Part shown: one piece after another, positions 28,302-38,410 of the stretch
How the letters are laid out: each line of letters starts with the position of its first letter
Position numbering within the stretch: the stretch's first letter is position 1
Origin: Lactobacillus kullabergensis
GTDB taxonomy: Bacteria; Bacillota; Bacilli; Lactobacillales; Lactobacillaceae
Direction: 5' to 3'
Length of the DNA stretch: 64,000 bases
NCBI RefSeq assembly: GCF_000967195.1
Contig: NZ_KQ033871.1
Span: forward strand, 591,735 to 655,734
The notes under the pieces: generated by a model
Database searches by the model: none
What the model saw: the letters and a program-made list of their open reading frames with translations, nothing else
Told to the model about the DNA's origin: nothing
Program-made: the position numbers and the translations under genes

Positions 28302-28985
28302 TTAATCTTTTTCTATATTGTCTGGCGTGACATCTGCTGCTGTATTAGTTGGTTTTAAATGCTTGCCAAAGAGATATTTAGCAGTTGACGCTTTTACAAA
28401 ATTATACTCCTCGGATCTTGCTGGTGAATTTAGGACTTCATAAAATAATTCAGCTTTTTTATCTGCTCGTATCCATATATCTTAGACCTGTAACAGAAGT
28501 AATGTCACCTAACCTAAACTTTATTCTATCCGCAAATTCTCCTTTTGTATTATAAAGATCTGCGTCACTTACAAATTTTATATACATGATGTTAGTATAT
28601 GGCAGCAAACTTTGACGAGGCTGAGTTTTAATATCATCTCTTAAAAAACAAACAAGTTCATACTGTTTTTTATTCGATATACCTCTAAAACTCTATTATC
28701 AAGCATAACAATTTTGTTCGTTCCAGCTAGTTCTTCTCTGTCACTACGATGATCAACCACTAGTCTTGTACCTTTTTTGACATACTTATTGGTAAATTCA
28801 CCTTTATTATTAACAAGATTTGCTTTCCCATTACCATTATCAGCAGATAATGGTATTGAAGCTATACGAACAGTATCGTAGTTAATACATAAAATATATC
28901 CATCAATGCTTCTAACATTTACAGCCTTGATATAACTACCATGACCGATATTGTAGTATTGCTTTCTCTTAAATGTCTATGAAGG
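28302..28985 (-). pseudogene. Decayed SLAP-domain (S-layer-type) surface protein
   Basis: No long ORF is open here, but the minus strand encodes surface-layer-type sequence in shifting frames. From about 28970 it reads YYNIGHGSYIKAVNVRSIDG, then EFTNKYVKKGTRLVVD; after a frame change it continues as TKGEFADRIKFRLGD and, in a third frame, to a stop at 28302. IGxGxYIKxxNV followed by ...KKGT is the repeat signature of the lactobacillar SLAP (PF03217) domain that attaches proteins to wall polymers. At least two frameshifts and no start are visible, so it is the C-terminal remnant of a dead gene. Confidence 0.75.
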
Positions 28986-29200
28986 CTAAATTTTACGTAA
29001 AACAAAAAGTATCAAGAAGCCAGCTTCCTTTAGAATATTACTAAATATTATTTTTGCTTTTTATTTGACGGTTTTTGCTTGTTCAAAGAAATAACTGTTT
29101 AACTCTTCTCAGTTTAAAATTTTTAACATTTATTTTTGCTCTTTTATTGCGTTAGCAACAGTAGTTTCACGATAAAGTATAGACCAATTATTAAAATACA
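28986..29200. other. AT-rich spacer before glmS
   Basis: No gene is seen. It may hold the lost 5' part of the SLAP pseudogene. I looked for the glmS ribozyme core near glmS and saw nothing that fits. Confidence 0.5.
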
Positions 29201-29202
29201 GC

Positions 29203-29231
29203 TTGACCAATTAATTTAAAAAAGCTAATAT
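29203..29231 (+). promoter_or_regulatory. Sigma-A promoter of glmS
   Basis: TTGACC at 29203-29208, 17 bases, TAATAT at 29226-29231; about 65 bases of leader before the start codon. Confidence 0.75.
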
Positions 29232-29300
29232 TCCATACGTAAGTTGAATTATATAATTAGCCCAAAATGATATTATTGTACTAGACCAAAGGAGAAATAT

Positions 29301-31112
29301 ATGTGTGGAATTGTTGGGATTGTTGGAAAATCTGCTAGAGAAGTTGTTATAAACGGATTGTCTAAGCTTGAATATCGTGGTTATGATTCAGCTGGAATTT
29401 ATCTAAATAATTTAGCTGGAAAGGAATTTTTAACTAAAACAGCCGGTCGTATTCAGGATTTAAAAAATAAAATGACACCTGATGAACAGGGATTAGTTGG
29501 AATTGGGCATACTCGTTGGGCTACTCATGGCAAACCAACTGAAAATAATGCTCATCCCCAATTTGATGAAACTGAGCGCTTTTATTTGGTTCACAATGGT
29601 GTAATTGAAAACTACCAGGAATTAAAAAAGCAGTACCTTGAAGATGTTTCTTTTAAGTCTGATACCGATACTGAAGTGATAGTTCAATTAATTAGTAAGT
29701 TTGCTCGTGAAAAAAACGAAGATGCTTTTACGGCTTTAAAGCAAGCATTGCAATTAATAAAAGGATCTTATGCCCTTTTATTGGTAGATAATCAAAATCC
29801 TGACCATATTTTTATTGCTAAAAATAAATCTCCTTTGATGCTTGGACTTGGTAATGACTTTAATGTTATTGCATCCGACGCACTATCTGTATTAGATCAA
29901 ACTAAAACTTTTGTCGATTTACAAGATGGAGAAGTCGGAGATATTACTAAAGATGGTTATCAACTTGAAACAATTGAGGGACAAAAAGTTAATCATAAGC
30001 CATATGAATTAAAAATTGACGAAAATGCTGCTTCTAAAGGCACTTATGAGTTTTATATGCTTAAAGAAATCTGTGAACAACCTAGTGTTTTACGCCACCT
30101 GGATCAATATTATCTTGATCAAAATGGTGATCCTAAAGTAGATGCTAAAATTATCAATGCTTTATCAAAGGCAGACAGACTTTATATCTTTGCTGCCGGT
30201 ACAAGTTACCATGCGGGTTTAGTTGGCAAACAACTTTTTGAAAAGTTGACTATGATTCCAACTGAAGTTGGATTTGCATCAGAAGCAGGATATCACTTTC
30301 CAATGATGTCAAAGCACCCATTCTTTATTTTCTTATCCCAATCCGGCGAAACTGCAGACTCACGAGTTGTGCTGCAACAAGCACTCAAAAGAAGCATACC
30401 TAGTTTAACTTTAACGAATGTTCCTAACTCTACTTTGGCGCGCGAAGCTAATTATGCCATGTCGCTTGAAGCAGGCCCCGAAATAGCTGTTGCCTCAACC
30501 AAGGCGTATACAGCTCAAGTTGCAGTTCAAGCTATTGTAGCTAAAGCTTTGGGCGAGAAATTAGGAAATAAAGACGCTACGGCGTTTGACTTAAAAGAGA
30601 ATTTTGCTTTGGCTGCTGAAGGAATTGAACAAGTAATTTCCAGTCAGTCAAAAATTGAACAGCTTGCTCAGAAATATATTATACCAAGTCGCAATGCTTT
30701 TTATATCGGTAGGGGAATCGATTATCCAGTTGCTTTAGAGGCGGCCTTAAAGCTTAAAGAAGTTTCTTATATCCAAACTGAAGGTTTTGCGGCAGCTGAA
30801 CTGAAACATGGGACAATTTCATTGATTGAAAAGGGTACACCTGTCATTGCATTGATTAATGATCCGATTACATCGGATCTTATGCGTGGCAATATTCAAG
30901 AGGTAATCGCGCGCGGAGCTAACGTTATCACAATAGTTCGTAAATCATTAGCTAAAGCAAATGATGATCTTGTTTTGCCAGAAGTAAATTATTATTTATC
31001 TCCTCTGGTTAGTGTAGTGGCAGCACAGCTTTTTGCTTATTTTGCAGCAAAAGATAAAGGTTTGGATGTGGACAAACCACGCAACTTAGCAAAGAGCGTA
31101 ACGGTAGAATAA
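29301..31112 (+). CDS. glmS: Glutamine-fructose-6-phosphate aminotransferase
   Basis: 603 residues. Cys2 follows the initiator Met (MCGIVGIVG) and is the glutaminase nucleophile; the N-terminal Ntn domain is followed by two SIS isomerase domains (about 285-600, with SQSGETADS and the ending PRNLAKSVTVE). It makes glucosamine-6-phosphate, the entry to amino sugar and wall synthesis, and feeds GlmM. It is full length and has its own promoter; no ribozyme is visible in its leader. Confidence 0.97.
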   Translation: MCGIVGIVGKSAREVVINGLSKLEYRGYDSAGIYLNNLAGKEFLTKTAGRIQDLKNKMTPDEQGLVGIGHTRWATHGKPTENNAHPQFDETERFYLVHNGVIENYQELKKQYLEDVSFKSDTDTEVIVQLISKFAREKNEDAFTALKQALQLIKGSYALLLVDNQNPDHIFIAKNKSPLMLGLGNDFNVIASDALSVLDQTKTFVDLQDGEVGDITKDGYQLETIEGQKVNHKPYELKIDENAASKGTYEFYMLKEICEQPSVLRHLDQYYLDQNGDPKVDAKIINALSKADRLYIFAAGTSYHAGLVGKQLFEKLTMIPTEVGFASEAGYHFPMMSKHPFFIFLSQSGETADSRVVLQQALKRSIPSLTLTNVPNSTLAREANYAMSLEAGPEIAVASTKAYTAQVAVQAIVAKALGEKLGNKDATAFDLKENFALAAEGIEQVISSQSKIEQLAQKYIIPSRNAFYIGRGIDYPVALEAALKLKEVSYIQTEGFAAAELKHGTISLIEKGTPVIALINDPITSDLMRGNIQEVIARGANVITIVRKSLAKANDDLVLPEVNYYLSPLVSVVAAQLFAYFAAKDKGLDVDKPRNLAKSVTVE

Positions 31113-31165
31113 TATTTTAAATCATTTTTTAACAATAATTTTTATTTAAAACAGAATAATTCTTG

Positions 31166-31193
31166 AAAAAGTCGTAAGTAATTACGACTTTTT
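31166..31193 (+). terminator. Terminator after glmS
   Basis: GTCGTAA-GTAA-TTACGAC stem with A-rich left and five-T right flanks. Confidence 0.85.
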
Positions 31194-31236
31194 GTATAAT
31201 AAAGAAAATAGTGAAAATGTGCAGGAGGATATTATT

Positions 31237-32052
31237 TTGGCAATAAAGTTGATTGCGGTTGATCTAGATGGCACTTTGCTGACAACTACAAAGCAGATTT
31301 TACCGGAAACTGAACGGATTCTTAAGCAGGCAAATAGCCAGGGAATTAAAATTGTTTTGGCTTCAGGAAGACCTTTATCTGGTGTAAAGGAATTTAATAA
31401 GCAATTAGGTTTGGAGGGTAAAAAACAGTATGATATTGTTTTTAATGGTGCTGTAATTCAGGATCTGGCAGGAAACATATTAATGAATCAAGAAATGAAT
31501 TATCGTGACTTTACTAATATGCGAAAACTGCAAAGATTGGCACATGTTAACCTTCACTTTGAAACCCCTGAGTGTTACTGGACTTGTGATCGTAATATAG
31601 GTGTTAATCTGGCGAGGAATGCGACCTTTACAAATAATGTGCTTAAAGTACGTAAAGCTGAAGAAATAACACAAGATTTTACTTTTAATAAAGTGGGTCT
31701 TAGCGTACTTGATGATGAGAGAGAAGTTGATAAATTGTGGAATAATATTCCTCAGTGGGCTTTTGCAAAATATGATATTGTTCGCAGTTTTTCAAGCATC
31801 ATTGAAATTAATATTAAAGACGCTTCCAAGGGGAATGCTGTTTTGCAATTGGCAGAAAGATTAAAAATTAAGCCAAGCCAAATTATGGTAATTGGCGATC
31901 AAGGCAATGATATTTCCATGTTTACAAATCCTGACTTTATGAAAATTGCCATGGGTAATGCAATTGAAGAAATAAAAGATTATGCAAATTATGTGACAGA
32001 AGACAATGATCATGATGGAATTGCGAAAGCAATAAAAAAGTTCGTTCTGTAG
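31237..32052 (+). CDS. Cof-type HAD phosphatase
   Basis: The start is TTG 31237, eight bases after AGGAGG; the frame upstream is partly within the glmS terminator. 271 residues with DLDGTLLT, SGRPLSGV, the cap domain, and GDQGNDISMF. It resembles the protein at 62760 (both have SGRPxxGVK and FNGAVI), so the two may be paralogs acting on sugar or nucleotide phosphates. It is followed 24 bases later by the CopY-type repressor gene, perhaps in one transcript. Confidence 0.88.
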   Translation: MAIKLIAVDLDGTLLTTTKQILPETERILKQANSQGIKIVLASGRPLSGVKEFNKQLGLEGKKQYDIVFNGAVIQDLAGNILMNQEMNYRDFTNMRKLQRLAHVNLHFETPECYWTCDRNIGVNLARNATFTNNVLKVRKAEEITQDFTFNKVGLSVLDDEREVDKLWNNIPQWAFAKYDIVRSFSSIIEINIKDASKGNAVLQLAERLKIKPSQIMVIGDQGNDISMFTNPDFMKIAMGNAIEEIKDYANYVTEDNDHDGIAKAIKKFVL

Positions 32053-32076
32053 TAAAATAAAGTTGAGTTGATTATT

Positions 32077-32514
32077 ATGGTAGAAAAAAATAGAGAACAT
32101 AATATTTCCGAAGCTGAGTGGGAAGTTATGAGAATAGTGTGGACTTTAGGAGAAATTCACACTGGAGAAGTGATTCAGCAGCTTCAGGCAAAAAAGAATT
32201 GGTCTGAATCTACAATCAAAACTTTAATGGGACGTTTGGTCAAAAAGGGTTTGTTAAAAACCCGTAAAGACGGTCACCGTTTTGTTTATTCTGCTACTGT
32301 TACTCAAATCGAAATGATGATTGAGGTCACAAAAGAAATGATGAGTCATATGTGTGATATGCATAAAGGTCAGGTAATGATAGCCATTCTTAAAGATATG
32401 CCTCTTGCTCAGGGTGACATTGCTAAAATAGAAAAAGAACTTGCTTATAAAAAAGAGAGTGCTCCCGAAATGGTTAATTGCAACTGTTTAGCTTCGGGTC
32501 AACATGACTGTTAG
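32077..32514 (+). CDS. copY: CopY/BlaI-family copper-responsive repressor
   Basis: 145 residues from ATG 32077 (TTG 32068 is possible). The N-terminal winged helix of the BlaI/MecI/CopY family reads EAEWEVMRIVWTLGE...TIKTLMGRLVKKGLL. The C-terminus has CNC and a last residue Cys (CNCLASGQHDC), a shortened form of the CxC-x4-CxC copper/zinc hook of CopY. It should bind cop boxes (TACANNTGTA) and be released by copper. Two such boxes lie before the cupredoxin-ATPase pair 10 kb away (42598-42644); none is obvious at its own start. Confidence 0.82.
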   Translation: MVEKNREHNISEAEWEVMRIVWTLGEIHTGEVIQQLQAKKNWSESTIKTLMGRLVKKGLLKTRKDGHRFVYSATVTQIEMMIEVTKEMMSHMCDMHKGQVMIAILKDMPLAQGDIAKIEKELAYKKESAPEMVNCNCLASGQHDC

Positions 32515-32550
32515 ATTAAATAGTTAATATTCTTATGGGAGGTCAATTTG

Positions 32551-33264
32551 ATGAAAAAATTTGCTAGTATTTTATTCCGCCTGATTTTTACTGCGACAGT
32601 TTGTATTTCTGGCTTTCTGCTACTGGAATCTCCAATAACTGTTAATGTGCAAAATGTTCGTGGCATGGCACAAACTGTAATTAAAAAAAGCGTAAATAAT
32701 ACTGGTGATTCAAGACTAAAAGGTACTCTAAAATTGGCTAAGGATTTTGGTGTTGAAGACAAAATTTTAGAACAGTTACCCAAAAAATATCATAATGATA
32801 TGTCTTATGTTAGTCTATATAATCTCAGTGTTACTTATCAGGAAAACGGAGAAGTATCTGCTAAGAATTTATCTTTCCCGGAAAATAATGAAGTACAAAA
32901 AGCTGTAAGCAATCTGCTGCTAAATAAAATTAACAATGGTTTAAATGAAAACAAGGATAAAGTTAACCAAACTATTAGTATTTTTCATTATTGCCTCTTT
33001 GCAACAATATTAGTTTTTATTCTAGCTGCTTTGTTGATGCTATTTGGTAAATATTGGGCTTCAATTATTTTATTGGTTGCAGCCATAGGATCATTTGGAG
33101 CACTACAGTTTTTAGCAAATCAATTAGTTCAATGGCTTGAAAGTAACACTGCTCCGGGCATAACGTTAACCACTTCACCAATTTTATGGGTTGGACTTGC
33201 TCTCGGTTTTATAGCTGCGCTAATTTGGCCAGTTATACTGAAATTGACTAAAAAAGAAGATTAA
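32551..33264 (+). CDS. Hypothetical membrane protein
   Basis: ATG 32551 follows GGGAGG by eight bases; TTG 32548 is less likely. 237 residues: one N-terminal helix (about 8-26), an extracytoplasmic segment of about 115 residues, and three C-terminal helices (about 145-165, 170-190, 210-230). I do not recognise the family. Its position directly after copY suggests a link to copper or envelope stress, but no metal ligands stand out. A terminator follows. Confidence 0.6.
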   Translation: MKKFASILFRLIFTATVCISGFLLLESPITVNVQNVRGMAQTVIKKSVNNTGDSRLKGTLKLAKDFGVEDKILEQLPKKYHNDMSYVSLYNLSVTYQENGEVSAKNLSFPENNEVQKAVSNLLLNKINNGLNENKDKVNQTISIFHYCLFATILVFILAALLMLFGKYWASIILLVAAIGSFGALQFLANQLVQWLESNTAPGITLTTSPILWVGLALGFIAALIWPVILKLTKKED

Positions 33265-33284
33265 TTAAAAATATACATAGAAGT

Positions 33285-33324
33285 TAAAGCATCAACCGCA
33301 AAAATTTTGGTTAATGCTTTTTTT
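33285..33324 (+). terminator. Terminator after the copY-linked membrane gene
   Basis: AAAGCAT-AACC and GGTT-ATGCTTT arms with an A/T-rich loop and seven T. Confidence 0.8.
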
Positions 33325-33419
33325 AATATTGCATTTAATTATTTTAAGTATAATTTTTCTTAAAAATATATGCTAGAATTGATACTGACAGTGTAAATGT
33401 AAGAATAAAGGAAAAATTA

Positions 33420-34943
33420 ATGTATTACTTTTTAGATAGCAAGTTAGATGCAAATAGTTCAGGAATAGAACACGCAGAAGTTAAAAGACTAAAGTTGTTT
33501 AAACGTAACCATGTCAAAGCGAAAATAACAACGAATGAATTTAACCGTTTTGGTCATAGTAATTTGTCTCTTTATGGGTTGGATGATGATGACTATGTTA
33601 ATATGTTTGATTTTTTTGCTGGAACCGTAAATTATGCCAGTCGTATTGTTACTCTGAAAGATTTACCCATTCCAGGCTTTAACCAGGTGAAAAAAATTAC
33701 CAATGGCTATGAAGTATATGAAGACAATCGTAAAACTATGACCATTAATATGTTCCCTAATGGTAGCATCGATACCATTACATATTATAATGGCGATGTT
33801 AACCGTATCAAAGAGGAATTTTATGATACACGTGGTTTTAAGAGTCTGACCCAAATTTTTGATACTGCTGATGATCATTTAGTCTACGAATTATTTTTCC
33901 GTCCAGACAATACCATTTATTATGAAATTTCGTATGAGAAACGACCTAATTACTATCCAGCAACTAACATTCAGCTGACTGATACTCATGGAGTTGTTCA
34001 TTCTTTAATGAATAGTGGTCAAGCATTCACCATTATGCTCGATGAATTGAATGAGCAGGATGGGGATGAAAAATCAACGTTTATTTCTGACCGCTCCAAT
34101 ATTACCAACGTACCAATGATTAATATGAAAACATCAGCTAGAAAAATCGAGCATTTTCACAACATTCATTTCAGAGATTACTGGGATCCTAGTTCACCGC
34201 TTACTTATAATTCAATTTCTAATAACGAATTACTGAGTAAAACGGATTTGGTAGTCACACCTAGTAAGCATCAGGCAGATGACATGCGTAAAAGATTAAG
34301 GACGCAAGTTCCGATAGTTTCAATACCAGTTGGAATAGTTCCTGATGAGCAGCTACAGGCAGAACATGTTCCAATGAGTGAACGTATTAAAGGAAAAATA
34401 ATAATCATAGCCAGATTATTTCACGAAAAGCGTATCGATGATGCGATCAAAGCTTTTAATCAGGCTTACCAAAAAAATAATTCTTTAACTATGGATATTT
34501 ATGGTTATGGCGATGGTAACGATAATTTTAAAGAAGAAAAAATGTTAAAGAAACTGGTGCAGGATCTTGGATTAGAAGATGTTATTCATTTTATGGGTTA
34601 TACGCAAGATATGGATTCGGTGTATGACAATGCGCAACTTTCAGTTCTTTCTTCACGATATGAAGGAGCGCCGCTTTCAATAGTTGAAGCCCAATCACAC
34701 GGTGTACCCGTAATCGCTTATGATATTAACTATGGTCCTGCAGATCTGATTGCTGATGGGCAAAGCGGCTTTGTTGTTCCTAGTGGTCACATTGATGAAC
34801 TGGCAGCCAAAATTACAGAATTTTTTGCCAGTCCTAAATTACGCAGAAAATTGAATGAGGGAGCGTATGAAAATGCCAAACGCTCATCCAGTGAGAATGT
34901 TTGGCGCTACTGGCAGAAATATGTGATTGATACAGATAAATAA
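33420..34943 (+). CDS. GT4-family glycosyltransferase, TagE/GtfA-like
   Basis: 507 residues. The N-terminal half (1-300) has the long, beta-rich insertion typical of TagE/TarM and GtfA enzymes; the C-terminal Rossmann half has RLFHEKRIDDAI, VIHFMGYTQDM, SRYEGAPLSIVEAQSHGVPVIAYD and the catalytic EX7E-like pair in that region. These enzymes attach glucose or GlcNAc to wall teichoic acid or to serine-rich adhesins in the cytoplasm. No adhesin or tag/tar genes are adjacent, so the acceptor is unknown. It is a single gene with its own terminator. Confidence 0.82.
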   Translation: MYYFLDSKLDANSSGIEHAEVKRLKLFKRNHVKAKITTNEFNRFGHSNLSLYGLDDDDYVNMFDFFAGTVNYASRIVTLKDLPIPGFNQVKKITNGYEVYEDNRKTMTINMFPNGSIDTITYYNGDVNRIKEEFYDTRGFKSLTQIFDTADDHLVYELFFRPDNTIYYEISYEKRPNYYPATNIQLTDTHGVVHSLMNSGQAFTIMLDELNEQDGDEKSTFISDRSNITNVPMINMKTSARKIEHFHNIHFRDYWDPSSPLTYNSISNNELLSKTDLVVTPSKHQADDMRKRLRTQVPIVSIPVGIVPDEQLQAEHVPMSERIKGKIIIIARLFHEKRIDDAIKAFNQAYQKNNSLTMDIYGYGDGNDNFKEEKMLKKLVQDLGLEDVIHFMGYTQDMDSVYDNAQLSVLSSRYEGAPLSIVEAQSHGVPVIAYDINYGPADLIADGQSGFVVPSGHIDELAAKITEFFASPKLRRKLNEGAYENAKRSSSENVWRYWQKYVIDTDK

Positions 34944-34960
34944 GTATTTTAAAAAAATTA

Positions 34961-34988
34961 CTCACCTTGAATTTCAAGGTGAGTTTTT
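34961..34988 (+). terminator. Terminator after the GT4 gene
   Basis: CTCACCTTGA / TCAAGGTGAG arms with a three-base loop and five T. Confidence 0.9.
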
Positions 34989-35039
34989 CTTTATTTTAAA
35001 TTTATTGCATTTCAAAAAAATGTGAGTTACTATGGTTAA

Positions 35040-35059
35040 TTAGTTAGCTTGCTAACTAA
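35040..35059 (+). promoter_or_regulatory. Palindromic operator before the MFS exporter, probably bound by the MarR protein
   Basis: TTAGTTAGC-TT-GCTAACTAA is a perfect palindrome of 20 bases located 12 bases before the ribosome site of the exporter. Its size and position fit a MarR dimer site. The regulator gene at 36485 is in the same operon. Confidence 0.7.
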
Positions 35060-35077
35060 ATTTTAGGAGGAATATGA

Positions 35078-36474
35078 ATGCAAAGAAAATTAGATGCAAA
35101 ATTAATTTGTTCAATTTTCGCAGCCGGATTAATGTCTTTTTCAGGTGTGCTAATTGAAACAGCAGGAAACGTTACTTTTCCCGTTTTGATGAATGATTTT
35201 CATGTTAATATGGCTACCGTACAGTGGATGACAACTGGTTATCTGTTAGTTGCTTCTATTATTATGCCATTATCTGCATATTTAAAAAGAAATTTTAGTT
35301 CAAGAAAACTTTTTGTGACAGCTGCTAGTTTATTTATTTGTGGTTTAGTAATTGATGCGGTAGCAAATCAATTTATTTTTTTGGTACTTGGTCGTGTCAT
35401 CCAAGGAGCAGGAGCAGGAATAGCTATTCCATTAATGTTTAATATTATTTTGGAACGGACGCCATTAGATAAAATTGGATTGCTTATGGGAATAGGAACA
35501 ATGATTACGGCGGTTGCTCCAGCTTTAGGTCCAACATTTGGCGGATTAGTCGTCAATACTTTAGGTTGGCGTTATATCTTTATTTTTATCATTCCTGTGA
35601 TGATTATTTCTCTGCTAATGGGTATAGCTTCAATTAATGATGAATCCAAAAAAATTGCACATACGCAACTCGATACAGCAGGATTTCTGAGCATTGCTTT
35701 AACATTTATCGGTTTTATTTTTGCTTTTAGCAATTTGTCTACAATATTACAAAAACCATTGATTTCATTTTGCCTCTGGCAGTTGGTGTTATTTGTTTAA
35801 TTATTTTTATCAAGCATTCATTAAATACTGCTACTCCGTTAATTAATATCCGAGTTTTTAAAAATACTAAATTTACTCAAGGCATAACAGCTTATTTTAT
35901 TTTTCAAGTCAATACTTTAGGATTGTCGTTCATCTTGCCTAATTATGTTCAAATTGTTAATCATTCTACAGCAATGACTGCAGGACTTCTGCTTTTAACT
36001 GGTGGACTTGTTGGAGCCGTGCTCTCACCAATTAGTGGCAGACTGCTCGACAGTTACGGTCCCAGAAAGCCAATTATGACGGGTGCTGTTTTTGAAATAA
36101 TCGGCGGCATTCTTTATTGTTTATTTGCTTCTTCACTATCATCTGGCAAAATTATTCTGTTCTATGCTATTACAATGATGGGTATAGGTCTGGTAATGGG
36201 GGACACAATGACTGCTTCCATTGGTCAACTAGATGAAAAAGAAAATACAGATGGCAATGGTCTGTTTAATATGGCGCAGCAATTTGCTGGAGCTGTCGGC
36301 ACGGCAATTATTTCAGCTATTATGCAATTTGTAGAACAAATGAGTGGTCAAAGCTCCACTACTGGAAAATATATTGAAGCTGCTCAGGTAGGTTTTATTT
36401 TTATTCTGATTATTGTTCTTGTTGGTGTATACTTACTTTATCAAGCTACAAAATCGGTAAAAACAAAGGAATAG
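35078..36474 (+). pseudogene. EmrB/QacA-type MFS drug exporter interrupted by a one-base frameshift
   Basis: Two frames together encode one 14-helix drug:H+ antiporter. The first (35078-35800) has the start, the motif A region and MTTGYLLVASIIMPL; the second frame is open through 36474 and carries helices 8-14. They overlap at 35750-35800. In the CAAAAACC run near 35753 (five A), adding one A joins them as ...LQKTIDFILPLAVGV..., exactly the expected sequence, giving 465 residues. So the gene differs from an intact one by a single A. It may be a true null, a phase-variable tract or a sequencing error. It precedes its MarR regulator by 10 bases. Confidence 0.85.
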
Positions 36475-36484
36475 AGTAAGATTA

Positions 36485-36910
36485 ATGAACAGATTAGGAT
36501 TAGCCCTACAGCGTATACAAAATACTTTTAATCGTAATGTTGATTACTACGCTAGAAAAATTGGCTTAACCGGAACACAGATGCTAATTATTGAATATTT
36601 GGCTTCATTTGCCCAAAACAAATCCATTTATCAAAAGGATATTGAGCATGAATTTAACATTAGGAAGTCTACTGCTACTAATGTATTACGCTTAATGGAA
36701 GAAAAAGGTTTGATTACCAAAAAAGTTGATCAACATGATACACGATTAAAGGCAATAATCCTAACTGAGAAAGCTATCAAGCTGGGACCAAAAATAACTT
36801 ATTATTTTGTTAATTCTGAGAATAGTTATGCTGAAATTTTAGGAGCCGATACGAAGAATGAATTAGTAAAAAATTTACAGAAGCTGAATGAAGCCATATC
36901 TGATAAATAG
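36485..36910 (+). CDS. MarR-family regulator
   Basis: 141 residues with a winged helix (about 30-105; KDIEHEFNIRKSTATNVLRLMEEKGLI and the DxRxK wing DQHDTRLKAI). It probably represses the drug exporter operon and binds the 20-base palindrome at 35040-35059, being released by a phenolic or drug ligand. It starts 10 bases after the exporter stop. Although the exporter is frameshifted, the regulator is intact. Confidence 0.9.
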   Translation: MNRLGLALQRIQNTFNRNVDYYARKIGLTGTQMLIIEYLASFAQNKSIYQKDIEHEFNIRKSTATNVLRLMEEKGLITKKVDQHDTRLKAIILTEKAIKLGPKITYYFVNSENSYAEILGADTKNELVKNLQKLNEAISDK

Positions 36911-36913
36911 ATC

Positions 36914-36953
36914 AAAAAAATAGTTATTGCATGAAAGCAATAACTATTTTTTT
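36914..36953. terminator. Bidirectional terminator between marR and guaB
   Basis: AAAAATAGTTATTGC / GCAATAACTATTTTT arms around ATGAAA; serves both convergent genes. Confidence 0.92.
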
Positions 36954-36964
36954 ATTTACTTTAT

Positions 36965-38110
<1,146 letters not shown>

Positions 38111-38410
38111 TTAATGCACTCTCCTTTTCAAAAAAATTAAAGTTAAATTGATTACACTTTACTAGTGATTTTAATCTTGGTCAAGATAAAATTATAGATC
38201 GTATTGTTAAAATTATAATATTACTACCGAAGTATTTCAATGTAAAAATCGAACAAAATCACAATATCAATAGATATTGTAAGTGATGAATAAAAATGTT
38301 ATGATTTTTAATATTGATTTATAGCTATATAAAAACTTAAATGATCAAGAGGATAATTAGACTTATATTAAAATGTTCGTATTTATAATTATTTTGTTAA
38401 GGAGACAAAG
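38111..38410. other. Divergent intergenic region of guaB and the deaminase
   Basis: A 300-base AT-rich region. AAAATCGAACAAA at 38245-38257 resembles a PurBox (AWWWCCGAACWWT) with mismatches, and ACTACCGAAGTAT at 38223-38235 is a weaker one. A palindrome follows at 38261. It presumably holds both promoters. Confidence 0.4.
38261..38280. promoter_or_regulatory. Perfect inverted repeat between purine genes
   Basis: ACAATATC-AATA-GATATTGT, eight-base arms with a four-base centre, next to a PurBox-like sequence. Either an operator or a small hairpin; the binding protein is unknown. Confidence 0.4.

Noticed and set aside
29000..29300. glmS ribozyme in the glmS leader
   Set aside because: I saw no sequence resembling the conserved core near glmS; the leader after the promoter is only about 65 bases.
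28206..29300. Insertion sequence in the glmM-glmS gap
   Set aside because: No transposase similarity and no matching terminal repeats with target duplications; the translated remnants look like SLAP sequence instead.
35755..35765. Programmed -1 frameshift in the MFS exporter
   Set aside because: The A tract is not in the right phase for a good slippery heptamer (P-site CAA would have to shift to ACA), and no strong downstream stem is evident. A one-base indel is simpler.
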